A stretch of DNA of 64,000 bases from Spirochaetota bacterium (GCA_016933025.1 JAFGBT010000030.1:62001-126000), one strand, 5' to 3'; counted from the first letter of the stretch, positions 27,022 through 37,417 are shown. Numbers and translations are program-made. Notes: a model not told the origin generated them from the letters alone.

Positions 27022-28773
27022 CTAAAGGGCGTTAATTTTTTTCAGCATATCTTCTTTGAGGGCCGCGAGCTTTTTCCGCGCTTCGATCTCACTTTCGGCG
27101 AGCTTTCCCGCGTCAGTCTTTTCGCGCACGCTGAAGTAGAACTTTATCTTCGGCTCGGTTCCCGAGGGACGCATGGTGATCTTCGAGCCGTCTTCTATAA
27201 AAAACTGGAGCACGTTTGATGAAGGGAGGCCGGTTATTTTTGCTTCGCTTCCGGACGCGAGCCTCTTCCTCACCAGGTTCTTTATATCATCGATCGACTC
27301 GACCGGTATCGAGTTAAAGGCGGCCGGCGGCGATTGCCTGAACCTCTCCATGATGAACGAAATTCGCTTGTTCCCCTCAACCCCTTTTAGTGTGAGGGAA
27401 TGCATGTCCTCGAGATAAAGACCGTAACGGGTGTATATCTGGGCGAGAAAATCGTATAGCGTCATGTTCTTGCCCCTGAGCCAGTCGGCCATTTCTGCAA
27501 AGAAATAGCATGAACTTACTGCATCCTTGTCTCGCACAAAAGAAACCGGAAGGTAACCGTAACTCTCCTCGCCGCCGAACAGGAATGTCGCCGAGCCTGT
27601 TTCGTCGAATTCCTTCATCTTCGAGGCTATCCATTTGAATCCGGTCAGCACGTTATACATTTTGCAGCCCAAATGATCGGCTATTTCGCGCTGCAGCTCG
27701 GTCGTCACGATTGTCTTAACGACTGCGGCGTTGCTTGGAAGCGATCCATTTTCACTGGATCTGGTAAGAAGGTAATATTCGAGCATGGTACCTATCTGGT
27801 TGCCGTTTATCAGAATATATTCTCCGTCAGTTCCTTTAAACCCTATCCCCATCCTGTCCGCGTCAGGATCGGTCGCCATGATAATGTCTGCGTTGTTCGC
27901 CTTCGCCAGTGCGGTGACCAGGTTCATTGCCTCTTTCTCTTCAGGATTCGGATATTTAACGGTGGGAAATCCGCCGTCAGGCCGCCCCTGTTCGTCCTGT
28001 ACCATTACATTCTCAAAACCGAAATGTTTCAGCACGCGGGGTATGATCAGATAGCCTGTACCGTGGAGTGGTGTATACGCTATCGTGACAGCGGACCTTC
28101 CGATCGGCCTGAGCGCCGCCTCTTCAAGTGACTTGATATACGCGTTCGTTACCTCGTCTTTTAAGACCCTGATCAATCCGGAAGAGATGCCCTCTCTAAG
28201 TCCGATCTTTTTTATTTTCTCGATTGAGTCAACCCCGGCGACTTCTTGTATGATGAGATCGTCATGGGGCGGAGTTATCTGCCCGCCGTCGTCCCAGTAT
28301 ACCTTGTAGCCGTTATATTCCGGCGGATTATGACTCGCCGTGATAACCACTCCGGACACCGCCTTCAGATACCGTATTGCGAATGAGGCGAGGGGGGTCG
28401 GCGTAATGTCCTCGAATAGATATACCGGGATCCCATTGCCCGCAAGAATACAGGCTGTTTCATTTGCAAAGACATCGGAAAAACGCCTTGAGTCGCGCGC
28501 GATCACTACGCCGTTGCCGGGCGATTCTGTTTTCATGATATAATTTGCCAGTCCCTGCGTGGCCATTCCGACTGTATATATATTCATCCTGTTCGTACCG
28601 GCGCCTATGACGCCGCGGAGCCCGCCGGTGCCGAATTCGAGCGTCCGATAAAATCGGTCCTCTAGTTCCTTTTCGTTGCCGGCCTCCAGCAGCGCCGTTA
28701 TTTCCTGCGTGGTCTCACTGTCAAACGGCGGCTTTGTCCATTCATTCGCCCTGCTCTTCACGGAATCTTTCAT
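27022..28773 (-). CDS. Phosphoglucomutase/phosphomannomutase (PgcA-like, long type)
   Basis: Phosphohexomutase of 583 residues, the length of the PgcA/PGM2-type enzymes that interconvert glucose 1- and 6-phosphate. Motifs visible are TASHNPPEYNGYKVY (catalytic serine), TDPDADRMGI (metal loop), GGEESYGY (sugar loop) and RPSGTEPKIKFY (phosphate loop). Distinct from the shorter mutase at 20042. The promoter should lie in the 28774-28845 gap shared with tilS. Confidence 0.92.
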   Translation of the reverse strand: MKDSVKSRANEWTKPPFDSETTQEITALLEAGNEKELEDRFYRTLEFGTGGLRGVIGAGTNRMNIYTVGMATQGLANYIMKTESPGNGVVIARDSRRFSDVFANETACILAGNGIPVYLFEDITPTPLASFAIRYLKAVSGVVITASHNPPEYNGYKVYWDDGGQITPPHDDLIIQEVAGVDSIEKIKKIGLREGISSGLIRVLKDEVTNAYIKSLEEAALRPIGRSAVTIAYTPLHGTGYLIIPRVLKHFGFENVMVQDEQGRPDGGFPTVKYPNPEEKEAMNLVTALAKANNADIIMATDPDADRMGIGFKGTDGEYILINGNQIGTMLEYYLLTRSSENGSLPSNAAVVKTIVTTELQREIADHLGCKMYNVLTGFKWIASKMKEFDETGSATFLFGGEESYGYLPVSFVRDKDAVSSCYFFAEMADWLRGKNMTLYDFLAQIYTRYGLYLEDMHSLTLKGVEGNKRISFIMERFRQSPPAAFNSIPVESIDDIKNLVRKRLASGSEAKITGLPSSNVLQFFIEDGSKITMRPSGTEPKIKFYFSVREKTDAGKLAESEIEARKKLAALKEDMLKKINAL

Positions 28774-28902
28774 AGTATTTCCTTCTCTTACCGGTTATTA
28801 TTGGCCGGTCATTGGCCAACTCACAATACTATGTAGTCCCCATTAATGTATGAGTCAAGAAAATTAATAGACACCGCTCGGCGTAGCGGTTATATTGAAA
28901 AA

Positions 28903-30315
28903 ATGGAACAAGTGATTTCAAAAGTCGCTCAATTCATCGCCGTACACGAACTTGTCGAGAGGGGTGATCGAGTCCTCCTGTCGTTATCCGCCGGCAAGGA
29001 CTCCATGTTCCTGCTCCGGGCCATGCTGGTCCTTTCTGGAGATTTGAAATTTACAATATCGATATTTCACCTCAATCACATGACCAGGGGCCCCGAATCT
29101 GACCGGGAGGAGGAACATGTAGTCGGGCTGGCCCGTGAGAACGGTCTGGATCTTTTTGCCGAGCACCATGATTTCAGAAAGGACAGGCCTCCGGGCGTCT
29201 CTTTCGAGGAGCATGCGCGCAATGTCCGATACCGCATTCTGGATGAGATAGCAGCGTCATCCGGGTTCAATAAAATTGCCACTGCCCACACCTTTGACGA
29301 TCAGGCAGAGACGATACTCCTCCGTATATTATCGGGAACGGGCATTCACGGACTCAGGGGGATACGCCCCCGGAGAAACAATATTATACGCCCTCTGCTC
29401 ACGGTTACATCCGCTGAAGTATACGCTTACCTGAAAGCGCATGACATTGTATGGCATGAAGACTCGTCTAACCGGGACCTGTCTTTTTCAAGAAATTTCA
29501 TACGGCACCGGGTGCTTCCGCTTGTCCGGCAGAAATTCCGTACAGCTGACGATTCCCTGGTGTCGCTTGGCGAGGTCGCCGACGAAACGATGTCGCTGCT
29601 CGATTCGATGTTTAACGAGATCCATCCCGGCCTGTTCGAGGCCTCGGACGCGGCCCTTCTGGTAGACGCCGGACTGCTTACGGGAAACCCTCCGGCCTTT
29701 AATCACGCGATATCCTCCGCCATCAGGGAGCGTTTCGGGCATCAGGTGAACCGCAGCATGCTTGGCAAAATCCATTCCGGTTATCAGATAGATCGCGCCA
29801 ACGTGGAGTTGTACGCCGACTCCCGCATACGTGTTGACAAGGTTTTTCTGGGCGGGAAGAGCATGCTGAAGATATATCCCGTATCACAGGCACGAGAAGA
29901 AATCCCCGAATGGGAATACCCCGTGTCCATAGGTCAACCTGAACGGAAACTTGCCATCCCCGAGATAGGCCTTTCGCTGACGATAAAAATCAGCGACTTC
30001 GCGGAATTCGAAAAATTCCGTGAAAACCAGAATTATATATTTGTATCGATGGAAAGCCGGATAAAATCCGTGTATATTAGGAACAGGAGGGCGGGCGACA
30101 GAATTAGGACAGAAGAGGGAACTAAAAAAATTAAGGATTTGCTGATCGAGAAAAAGCTGGACGCGATTTCAAAAGACCGGGTTCCACTCCTCGTAGCCGA
30201 TTCGAAAATTATGGCATTTATGCCCGGACTTCTGTACGGAATACCCAACAGAGTTTCCGTGGATTTTCTTGTGGACAAAAATTCCCAAAAAGTCCTTGCT
30301 GTCATTAAAAACTAA
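28903..30315 (+). CDS. tilS: tRNA(Ile)-lysidine synthetase
   Basis: Modifies C34 of tRNA-Ile(CAU) to lysidine so it reads AUA. With the start at 28903, the 470-residue protein has the PP-loop at residues 29-34 (SAGKDS), a slight variant of SGGxDS, followed by HLNHMTRG, THNxxDQ-like AHTFDDQAETILLR, and the C-terminal TilS domain. An in-frame ATG at 28846 would add 19 residues; homologues usually begin about 25-30 residues before the loop, so 28903 is preferred. Confidence 0.92.
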   Translation: MEQVISKVAQFIAVHELVERGDRVLLSLSAGKDSMFLLRAMLVLSGDLKFTISIFHLNHMTRGPESDREEEHVVGLARENGLDLFAEHHDFRKDRPPGVSFEEHARNVRYRILDEIAASSGFNKIATAHTFDDQAETILLRILSGTGIHGLRGIRPRRNNIIRPLLTVTSAEVYAYLKAHDIVWHEDSSNRDLSFSRNFIRHRVLPLVRQKFRTADDSLVSLGEVADETMSLLDSMFNEIHPGLFEASDAALLVDAGLLTGNPPAFNHAISSAIRERFGHQVNRSMLGKIHSGYQIDRANVELYADSRIRVDKVFLGGKSMLKIYPVSQAREEIPEWEYPVSIGQPERKLAIPEIGLSLTIKISDFAEFEKFRENQNYIFVSMESRIKSVYIRNRRAGDRIRTEEGTKKIKDLLIEKKLDAISKDRVPLLVADSKIMAFMPGLLYGIPNRVSVDFLVDKNSQKVLAVIKN

Positions 30316-30348
30316 TGTTTGGAAAGATAGCTTTTTCAGGAGATCTAC

Positions 30349-32277
30349 ATGAATAAAACCGCGAAACAGGTCGCCCTTATGCTTCTCATAGGGCTTATTA
30401 TACTGGCAATTTTCCGGCTCAACCAGAATGACGGCGAACGAAAGATTCTCAGTTACAGCGAATTTATGCTCAAGGTATCATCGAAGGAAATATCCCGGGT
30501 CACCATTGAGAACAATCGGAAGATATTCGGTTTTTACGCCGCTCCCAAAATCGAAGATGCGAAAAAACCGGGCGTCACCATAATGGGAAAAAAGGAGACT
30601 CCCGATTTCGAAACCATTATCCCCTACGAGGACCCGGAACTGGTTAAAACGCTTATGGCCAACGGCGTCAAGGTCGACGGCAAGGAAGAAGATGAAAACT
30701 TCTTTCTTAAATACCTGGGGAGCTTCATCCCGATGCTTCTTATCTTCGGCTTTATATGGTTCATCATGATCCGTCAGATCCAGTCAACGGGCAACAAGGC
30801 TCTTTCCTTCGGAAAGAGCAGGGCCAAGCTCAATCCTGAGACGAAGAAGAAAGTTACCTTTACCGATGTCGCCGGCGTCGACGAGGCAAAGGATGAGCTC
30901 TGGGAGATTGTGGAATTTTTAAAAGAACCCAAAAAGTTCATCAATATCGGAGCGAGAATCCCCACGGGCGTGCTCCTGATGGGGCCTCCGGGGACCGGAA
31001 AAACGCTACTCGCGCGCGCTATCGCGGGTGAGGCAGGCGTTCCCTTTTTCTCAATAAGCGGTTCTGATTTCGTCGAAATGTTCGTCGGTGTGGGAGCCTC
31101 CCGCGTTCGAGACCTGTTTGATCAGGGCAAGAAAAACGCCCCCTGCATAATATTTATCGACGAAATCGATGCGGTCGGACGCCTGCGGGGAGCCGGTCTC
31201 GGCGGGGGTCATGACGAGCGCGAACAGACCCTTAACCAACTCCTCGTGGAAATGGACGGATTTGAGACCAATGAAGGCGTCATTATCATTGCCGCGACCA
31301 ACAGGCCAGACGTTCTTGATCCTGCGCTGCTCCGCCCCGGACGATTTGACCGGGAAGTGGTTGTTGATATCCCCGACGTGAAAGGGAGGGAGAAGATACT
31401 CGCCGTACACACGAAAAAAATACCTCTTTCACGCGAGGTCGACCTGAAGATTATTGCCCGCGGCACACCTGGATTCACCGGGGCCGACCTGGCGAACCTG
31501 GTCAACGAATCGGCACTCCTTGCCGCGCGGAGGAACAAGAAACGGGTTACCATGCAAGATATGGAGGATGCCAAGGACAAGGTCCTTATGGGGCCGGAGC
31601 GCCGCTCCATACTGATTTCCGAAAGAGAGAAGGAAATCACCGCGTATCACGAGGGGGGACATGCCATTCTCGGCATCCTCACCGGGTCCGACCCCGTGCA
31701 CAAGGTGACGATTATCCCGCGCGGCAGGGCGCTCGGTGTCACCATGCAGCTCCCCCAGGAAGACCGTCGGCTCTATTCGAAACAACACTGGCTTAACCAG
31801 ATCACTGTCCTCTTTGGCGGCCATCTGGCGGAGGAAATGAAATTCAAGGAAGTCACCACCGGATCTAGCAGCGACCTTGAGCGCGCGTCTGATATTGCAC
31901 GCAAAATGGTGTGCGAATGGGGGATGAGCGAAAAACTCGGGCCGATCACGTTCGGCAAGCGGAATGAGCAGATATTCCTTGGTAGGGAGATATCCCAGCA
32001 CCGGGACTACAGCGAATCAACGGCACAGCTTATTGACGCCGAGGTTAATGCCATCATCGAAAAATGCAAGCTTAACGCGCAAAGGCTGCTGAAGAAAAAC
32101 ATGTCCAAGCTTGACCGCCTCGCGCGCAATCTTATTGATCGTGAAACGCTTACCGGCAGCGAGATATCAATTATCATGAGCGGCCATAAACTACCGCCAG
32201 TTCTGAACCATGACGAAAAACAGAAGCCGGCAGGCAGGCCGCAAACCTCTGCCAGGCCAGAAGCGGACGACAAATGA
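30349..32277 (+). CDS. ftsH: ATP-dependent zinc metalloprotease FtsH
   Basis: Membrane-bound AAA+ protease that degrades misfolded membrane and regulatory proteins. The 642-residue protein has two membrane helices (about 8-24 and 124-142) around a periplasmic domain, Walker A GPPGTGKT (212-219), Walker B FIDEID, the SRH region, and the zinc site HEGGH (434-438; most FtsH have HEAGH). The C-terminal tail is polar. AGGAG precedes the ATG. The tilS-ftsH order is common in bacteria. Confidence 0.97.
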   Translation: MNKTAKQVALMLLIGLIILAIFRLNQNDGERKILSYSEFMLKVSSKEISRVTIENNRKIFGFYAAPKIEDAKKPGVTIMGKKETPDFETIIPYEDPELVKTLMANGVKVDGKEEDENFFLKYLGSFIPMLLIFGFIWFIMIRQIQSTGNKALSFGKSRAKLNPETKKKVTFTDVAGVDEAKDELWEIVEFLKEPKKFINIGARIPTGVLLMGPPGTGKTLLARAIAGEAGVPFFSISGSDFVEMFVGVGASRVRDLFDQGKKNAPCIIFIDEIDAVGRLRGAGLGGGHDEREQTLNQLLVEMDGFETNEGVIIIAATNRPDVLDPALLRPGRFDREVVVDIPDVKGREKILAVHTKKIPLSREVDLKIIARGTPGFTGADLANLVNESALLAARRNKKRVTMQDMEDAKDKVLMGPERRSILISEREKEITAYHEGGHAILGILTGSDPVHKVTIIPRGRALGVTMQLPQEDRRLYSKQHWLNQITVLFGGHLAEEMKFKEVTTGSSSDLERASDIARKMVCEWGMSEKLGPITFGKRNEQIFLGREISQHRDYSESTAQLIDAEVNAIIEKCKLNAQRLLKKNMSKLDRLARNLIDRETLTGSEISIIMSGHKLPPVLNHDEKQKPAGRPQTSARPEADDK

Positions 32278-32292
32278 CGACTGGATGTCTTT

Positions 32293-33270
32293 ATGAACGA
32301 AATCGACCAGATACTCGCCAATATCGATAAGGAAAGCGACGACAACCTATTTCCCGAGCCCGAGGCTGAACCGAAGAAAAACGACGAGATCGGGAAACTG
32401 GTGGATTCGCTCGACGCATCCGGGGATTCTGAATCCACTGATCAGGACTCCATCCACCTTATATTTGACCTTGCAACCGGAGCACTGGTATCCGAGGGCC
32501 ACGAACCTGGTCCCGCCGAACAAGCCGTTCCCCAGGAGACGCCGGTAATGCCCGATGCGGTCATCTACAATGTCCGCGGCAACAAATCGTGGAACTGCCG
32601 AGAACCTTATGTCATACGCGTCAGCCAGGATGGTCTCCGCAAAGATATAGAAAGCCTGCAGAAATCTTTCATGTTCGTCGACGCACCACTCGCCCCTGAG
32701 GCCATTAAGCTCAGGATAAAGCAGGCTATCGTCACGTTCATGAGAAAACCGAACGAGAATATCACCGACAGGTATACCGACTTCATACACAAGAACATCG
32801 GCTCCATTGTTCAGGAGTTGTCGAAACGTTTCAAACTTGATCAGGCAAGCGAACGGCTCTTCATCTATCACATCGGTCCTCTGACGGTACACAAGCTTAT
32901 ACGCGACTGCTTTCACCAAAATAAATACGGTTACTGCTACAAGCAGCTTCCGGGCAACAAAGCATCCAGGTTTTTCCCGGAGGAATTCATCAAGGATATC
33001 GTTATGAAATGGTTCGAGGAAAACATATACACCCTCGACCTTAACTTCGACAGCATCCAGCTTTACGAGGAAATGAAGAAAATTGCCGTCCGAAAATATC
33101 AGAACGACCTGAGGACGTTCAACGCGCGTCTTAAACAGCTAAACGAAAAGGTAGGGCATGATAAGACCGTCAGCAGGCACAGGCTCTTCCAGATGAAGGG
33201 GGCCGACTGGTTCGGCAGCACCGACCTGGAGGTCTACCGGAGGTTCCTCGGAAACTCCATTTTCATGTAG
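32293..33270 (+). CDS. Unknown cytoplasmic protein downstream of ftsH
   Basis: A 325-residue protein of unrecognised family. The first about 90 residues are acidic and low in complexity; the rest is helical, with aromatic-rich stretches (YGYCYKQLPGNKASRFFPEEF; MKWFEENIYTLDLNFD). No signal peptide, membrane helix or obvious catalytic motif. It starts 15 bases after ftsH, on the same strand, and ends 13 bases before the convergent recG stop, so it is probably co-transcribed with ftsH. Confidence 0.65.
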   Translation: MNEIDQILANIDKESDDNLFPEPEAEPKKNDEIGKLVDSLDASGDSESTDQDSIHLIFDLATGALVSEGHEPGPAEQAVPQETPVMPDAVIYNVRGNKSWNCREPYVIRVSQDGLRKDIESLQKSFMFVDAPLAPEAIKLRIKQAIVTFMRKPNENITDRYTDFIHKNIGSIVQELSKRFKLDQASERLFIYHIGPLTVHKLIRDCFHQNKYGYCYKQLPGNKASRFFPEEFIKDIVMKWFEENIYTLDLNFDSIQLYEEMKKIAVRKYQNDLRTFNARLKQLNEKVGHDKTVSRHRLFQMKGADWFGSTDLEVYRRFLGNSIFM

Positions 33271-33283
33271 CGAACCGCGCAAC

Positions 33284-35377
33284 TCAGGATAGCATGTTGA
33301 GAATCTTCTTGTTCCGTATGCCGTTCAGGAGTGGACCGTATTTTTTATTCTTGAACTGGTCCCATAGTACCGCAACGTCGTTCCGGCCCGAAACCAGTTG
33401 TTCCGCTACATCCCTCGCGTACAGAATGAGTTCCATGTCAAGAGAAAGGTCTGCGAACTCGAAACTCCCGCCATGGCCGTGTTGACGGAAGCCGATAAGC
33501 TCTCCAGCGCCGCGCTGCTTCAGGTCTTCCTCTGCTATCGCGAAGCCGTCGTTTGTGGCGACAATGGTCTCTATCCGCCGCCTGCTATCGTCAGGAACAT
33601 CGTCCGGGCTGACAAGTATGCAGAACGACTGGACGTCTCCACGCCCCACGCGGCCCCGCAACTGATGGAGCTGGGAAAGGCCGAACCGCTCCGCATGCTC
33701 GATAACTATTATCGTCGCGTTGGGAACATCGATCCCGACCTCTATGACGGTGGTGCATACGAGTATGTCGATTTCGCCTTCCTTAAACCGTCGCATTACG
33801 CCATCCCTCTCTTCCTGCTTCATCCGGCCATGGAGCAGGTCGACCCTCCTGTCAGGAAACACCTCATTTTTCAGCTTATTGAACACCTGCGTGGCCGATT
33901 TCAGGTCGATTTTCTCAGACTCCTCTATGATCGGAAGGACGTAATAAACCTGCCGCCCCTGTGAGATATAGCGCTCCATGGAGTTGTAGACGCCTTGAAG
34001 GCGTGATTCCTGGAAGGCCATTGTCTTTACGGGGAGCCTGTTGAGGGGCATAGTGCGAATCGACGTTACCGCGAGGTCTCCGTAAATGGTGAGCGATAAT
34101 GATCTGGGTATCGGCGTCGCTGTCATGATGAGGAGGTCAGTGTCCTCTCCCTTCTCGCGAAGAGCGGAGCGTTGTTCCACTCCAAACCGGTGCTGTTCGT
34201 CGATGACGATGAGTCCCAGATCCCGGTATGCGACGCCCTCCTGTATGAGGGCGTGGGTACCTATGACAAGGCCTGCCTTCCCCTCAGAAATCATTCTGTA
34301 GGATTCCAGCTTCTCGCTTTTTGGCGTACTGCCGGTGAGAAGGAGACAGCCGACAGACCCGCCTATGAGCTTCTTGAAATTCGCGTAATGCTGCTGCGCG
34401 AGGATCTCTGTGGGGGCCATAAGCGCTGACTGGCTTCCTCGGGAGAACGCCATGAGTATCGCGGCCATCGCCACCACGGTCTTCCCGGAACCCACGTCGC
34501 CCTGGAGCATCCGGTTCATGGGGTAGGGCGATGCCATATCACTCCGGATCTCTGCAACGGCAGCGGACTGGTCGCTCGTGAGTTTAAAGGGGAGGCCGGA
34601 AATGAAATTACTGCACGCCGAATCGTCAATGGCGGCGATTTTTTTCCTTTTCGTTTCGCGCATGTACCTCCGCGAGAGCGATAGATAGTACTGGTGAAAA
34701 AATAGTTCGTTAAATGCAAGCCGGCGGCGCGCCCGTTCGGCCTCTTCGAACGAGCCGGGGAAGTGTATTGAATAAATGGCCGTGCTGATATCAACCAGTG
34801 AATGTCGCGCCAGGATGGCGGGATCGACGGTCTCCTCCACATGGGGAAGATAATTATCGAGCGCTCCCTTGATGACGCGACGGAACCCGCGCGAATCGAA
34901 GCCGTATGACTTAAGCTTTTCGGTTGAACGGTAGAGCGGAATGATGCGGCCGGTATGGATTCCCTGAAGGACCGAGCTGTCGTCGACGAAATCGAACTCC
35001 GGATGTACCATCTGCTTTTTCCGGTAGAAATTAATTTTACCGGAAAATATTACGAAATCACCGATTGTAAATAGTTTCATGAAATACTGGACACCGCCGA
35101 AAAAGACGCCTTTGAGAACATCGGTGCCGTCATCGATATCAACTTCGAGAAATCTTTTCCTGCCGCGCGAAAGATGCACGTTGGTTATCCTGCCCGATAC
35201 CGTAACAATGTCGTTCAGGAAGCAGTCCTTTATTAGCTTGAAATATGAGCGGTCAATATAGCGGCGGGGTATATAGTAGAGCAGGTCTTCGACGGTCTCG
35301 ATTCCCGCTTCATTGCGGAGGATTACGGCTTTTTTCTGACCGATACCCCTGAGGAGCGTTACACTGTCATTCAGCAC
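33284..35377 (-). CDS. recG: ATP-dependent DNA helicase RecG
   Basis: Branched-DNA helicase that reverses stalled forks and processes recombination intermediates. The 697-residue protein has an N-terminal wedge/OB region, Walker A GDVGSGKT (293-300), a DEQH box (393-396), TATPIPRSL, and the C-terminal helicase lobe ending in QLRGRVGRG and the RecG-type GFRQHG. It starts with GTG at 35377 after GAGGAA, two bases beyond the stop of the upstream small membrane gene, so both are in one operon. Confidence 0.95.
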   Translation of the reverse strand: MLNDSVTLLRGIGQKKAVILRNEAGIETVEDLLYYIPRRYIDRSYFKLIKDCFLNDIVTVSGRITNVHLSRGRKRFLEVDIDDGTDVLKGVFFGGVQYFMKLFTIGDFVIFSGKINFYRKKQMVHPEFDFVDDSSVLQGIHTGRIIPLYRSTEKLKSYGFDSRGFRRVIKGALDNYLPHVEETVDPAILARHSLVDISTAIYSIHFPGSFEEAERARRRLAFNELFFHQYYLSLSRRYMRETKRKKIAAIDDSACSNFISGLPFKLTSDQSAAVAEIRSDMASPYPMNRMLQGDVGSGKTVVAMAAILMAFSRGSQSALMAPTEILAQQHYANFKKLIGGSVGCLLLTGSTPKSEKLESYRMISEGKAGLVIGTHALIQEGVAYRDLGLIVIDEQHRFGVEQRSALREKGEDTDLLIMTATPIPRSLSLTIYGDLAVTSIRTMPLNRLPVKTMAFQESRLQGVYNSMERYISQGRQVYYVLPIIEESEKIDLKSATQVFNKLKNEVFPDRRVDLLHGRMKQEERDGVMRRFKEGEIDILVCTTVIEVGIDVPNATIIVIEHAERFGLSQLHQLRGRVGRGDVQSFCILVSPDDVPDDSRRRIETIVATNDGFAIAEEDLKQRGAGELIGFRQHGHGGSFEFADLSLDMELILYARDVAEQLVSGRNDVAVLWDQFKNKKYGPLLNGIRNKKILNMLS

Positions 35378-35378
35378 G

Positions 35379-35708
35379 CTATTCCTCTTCGGCTATGTAC
35401 CATACGGAATCCGGTAGCTGGACGTATTTCCCTTGCTTGGTGTAGAAATAGGTATAGGCCCTCTCGCCGGACCCGGCCCTGGTGTAACCGGATGTGATCT
35501 TTTCAATACCGACCCAGCGCTTGATTATTCTGCCATCAAACCCGAAGACAGTTACTGTCATGTTCTGGCCGGTTACAGAGCCGATTTTTCTTTGCAGCTG
35601 CTGCCGTTGCTCATAGGTGAACAAATAACGAAAAAATATAACCGATCCGAGGATGAGAATCACAACAAATACTATTCCTGCGATCTTAAATTTCGTTGTC
35701 GAGAACAT
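35379..35708 (-). CDS. Small single-pass membrane protein, unknown function
   Basis: A 109-residue protein with one N-terminal membrane helix (residues about 7-30) and a soluble beta-rich domain of about 75 residues ending in acidic EEE. The ATG at 35708 has AAGGAG at ideal distance; the longer frame to 35810 would overlap the upstream gene and lacks such a site. No family recognised. It is placed between a ThiF-like gene and recG on the same strand. Confidence 0.65.
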   Translation of the reverse strand: MFSTTKFKIAGIVFVVILILGSVIFFRYLFTYEQRQQLQRKIGSVTGQNMTVTVFGFDGRIIKRWVGIEKITSGYTRAGSGERAYTYFYTKQGKYVQLPDSVWYIAEEE

Positions 35709-35787
35709 GGGTATCTCCTTATTATAAAAATTATGATATGCGGCTGGCTCTATCGATGGCGAATCGCTCCCGTCCCGAGACGCCGTC

Positions 35788-36519
35788 TTATGCCGTTCCG
35801 CAGACGCCACAGCGCGGATTTCGCTTCACATTCATTGTATCGAACTTCATCGTCAATCCGTCCCAGAATAGCACCCTGTTTTTCAACGATGGGCCGAATC
35901 CCGCAAGGTACTTGACAGCTTCCAGTGCCTGGAGGGAACCGATAAATCCGGCGGTCGCGCCGACAATATAATTAGTCTCCTCTTTATCCTTGATGTCCAT
36001 AAAACATGCAAGGCAGGGCGTCTCCGGCGGTTGAAGGAATGTCAGCTGTCCCCCGAACCCGGAAACGCCGGCATGTACCATCGGGATCCGACGTTCCACT
36101 GAAACGCGGTTTACAACGTACCGAGTTTCAAAATTATCGAGACAGTCAACGATCAGGTCGCAATTACCGATGACATCCATGGAATTTTTATCTGTTATAC
36201 GCTCATTCAAGGTCCTTACGTCGACCAAAGGATTCAATTGTTGAATACTTCGCTTGGCGGAATCGACCTTGCTCACACCGATGCTATTGAAGGCATGTAG
36301 TATCTGCCTGTTCAGATTGCTGATATCGACGACATCCGGATCGCATACAGTCAGGTGACCGACACCGACCGACGCCAGATATAAGAGAACGGGGCTGCCG
36401 AGTCCCCCGGCGCCGGCCACAAATACCTTCGATTTCTTCAACTTCTCCTGTACGGCAGGCCCCCATGAACGCAATCCCAACTGACGTGCGTACAGTCCCA
36501 ATTCCTTTTCACTCAGCAT
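35788..36519 (-). CDS. ThiF/MoeB/HesA-type E1-like adenylyltransferase
   Basis: Activates the C-terminus of a small sulfur-carrier protein (ThiS or MoaD type) by adenylation. The 243-residue protein has the nucleotide loop GAGGLGSP (36-43), the Asp/Arg pattern D-x3-SNLNRQ, and two CxxC pairs (169/172 and 237/240) that bind zinc. There is no fused rhodanese domain. No thiS, moaD or partner genes lie nearby, so thiamine, molybdopterin or another pathway cannot be told apart. GGGAAA precedes the ATG. Confidence 0.85.
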   Translation of the reverse strand: MLSEKELGLYARQLGLRSWGPAVQEKLKKSKVFVAGAGGLGSPVLLYLASVGVGHLTVCDPDVVDISNLNRQILHAFNSIGVSKVDSAKRSIQQLNPLVDVRTLNERITDKNSMDVIGNCDLIVDCLDNFETRYVVNRVSVERRIPMVHAGVSGFGGQLTFLQPPETPCLACFMDIKDKEETNYIVGATAGFIGSLQALEAVKYLAGFGPSLKNRVLFWDGLTMKFDTMNVKRNPRCGVCGTA

Positions 36520-36815
36520 ACATCACACTTTCCCAGGATTAACGCATTAATGCTTGAATTAAAAACATCCTATTCCCAACAATGAACTTCCCTTGCCACG
36601 GGCCGCGCAACGGGCAGGGCAATGATTTCAGAGCTCATCCATTAAACCAGTGGAATCACTACTGCACCTCGTTTGTCGTGAAATTGGCGCAGGCACAGAT
36701 AAGGATATAAAAATATATCATTACGTCAAATAATAAAAATAGAGCGAGGTTGATATTGATTGCTGCATCCTTTTCGCCATTTTCAGGCGCGATTCAATAC
36801 CTCATCCCTTATGCC
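36520..36815. other. Intergenic region, no gene seen
   Basis: About 300 bases between the ThiF-like gene start and the tRNA terminator. Both strands lack convincing coding frames. It must contain the ThiF-operon promoter, but no clear -35/-10 pair could be assigned. The part from 36700 to 36750 is AT-rich. Confidence 0.5.
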
Positions 36816-36845
36816 AAAAAACCCGGGCTTCTACCCGGGCTTTTT
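36816..36845 (-). terminator. Rho-independent terminator of the tRNA pair
   Basis: On the minus strand a GC-rich hairpin, CCCGGG-TAGAAG-CCCGGG, is preceded by five As and a G and followed by six Ts. It lies 55 bases after tRNA-Tyr. The A-run on the other side would also allow stopping in the plus direction. Confidence 0.85.
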
Positions 36846-36899
36846 GCAATACGATCAGCGATGGCATGGTAGCCGGTATAAAGCTGGCTCCCGTTTTTT

Positions 36900-36981
36900 T
36901 GGTGAGGGATGGATTCGAACCATCGAAGGCTACGCCGGCAGATTTACAGTCTGCTCCCTTTGGCCGCTCGGGAACCTCACC
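36900..36981 (-). tRNA. tRNA-Tyr (GTA)
   Basis: Minus-strand cloverleaf with acceptor GGTGAGG/CCTCACC, anticodon loop CTGTAAA (anticodon GTA), a long type II variable arm and T loop TTCGAAT. Discriminator A; CCA not encoded. It lies 9 bases after tRNA-Thr and is co-transcribed with it. Confidence 0.95.
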
Positions 36982-36990
36982 GTTAATCTC

Positions 36991-37063
36991 AGCTGGCGAG
37001 AGGAATTGAACCCCCAACATGTTGATTACAAATCAACTGCTCTACCGATTGAGCTACGCCAGC
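36991..37063 (-). tRNA. tRNA-Thr (TGT)
   Basis: Minus-strand cloverleaf with acceptor GCTGGCG/CGCCAGC, anticodon loop TTTGTAA (anticodon TGT) in a 5-pair stem, and T loop TTCAATT. Discriminator T; CCA not encoded. First gene of the Thr-Tyr pair. Confidence 0.95.
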
Positions 37064-37079
37064 AAATATTTGAAAATAC

Positions 37080-37108
37080 TTTATTTAATCATGAAGAATA
37101 ACTGTCAA
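37080..37108 (-). promoter_or_regulatory. Promoter of the tRNA-Thr/Tyr pair
   Basis: Minus strand TTGACA (37108-37103), 17-base spacer, AATAAA (37085-37080), 16 bases before the tRNA-Thr 5' end. Confidence 0.5.
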
Positions 37109-37417
37109 ATGTTTTTTTTATTAATGGGTTATTTCCGGCCCATTAAAGGGCCTTATTCAAATCGACGATGTAACCGATAGTATACGGCATACTCTAAATA
37201 ATTGAGATTATTGATATTCGCTGGAAGACCCCTCTTTTTTCTTTGCTGTTTAAGGGCAACGGTATTACTAATTATAGTCTTATTTAATTTCTTGACATAT
37301 ATATCATACTTAATTAAATGATAATTTTTAACTATAAAATTTAGCATCACATGCCGATACCGTGGCCTATAACAGCTTGATAATCTCGTTATCGATGCAA
37401 ACATAGATTAATGTACA
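37109..37417. other. AT-rich intergenic region before tolC
   Basis: About 310 bases without a convincing gene. It has an 8-bp inverted repeat TTAATGGG/CCCATTAA (37121-37146) and a TTGACA at 37292-37297 that could serve the tolC operon with a poor -10 (TAAATG, 17 bases on). A short minus-strand frame at 37153-37404 looks like chance. Confidence 0.4.

Noticed and set aside
27015-27025. Overlap or frameshift between ybeY and the phosphohexomutase
   Set aside because: The two genes converge with their stops one base apart; both proteins are full length, so nothing is broken.
37121-37146. 8-bp inverted repeat near the tRNA promoter as a terminator
   Set aside because: No T-run follows the hairpin in the direction of either neighbouring gene.
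37153-37404. Short minus-strand frame in the tolC upstream gap
   Set aside because: No ribosome-binding site, odd composition and no recognisable domain; likely chance in AT-rich DNA.
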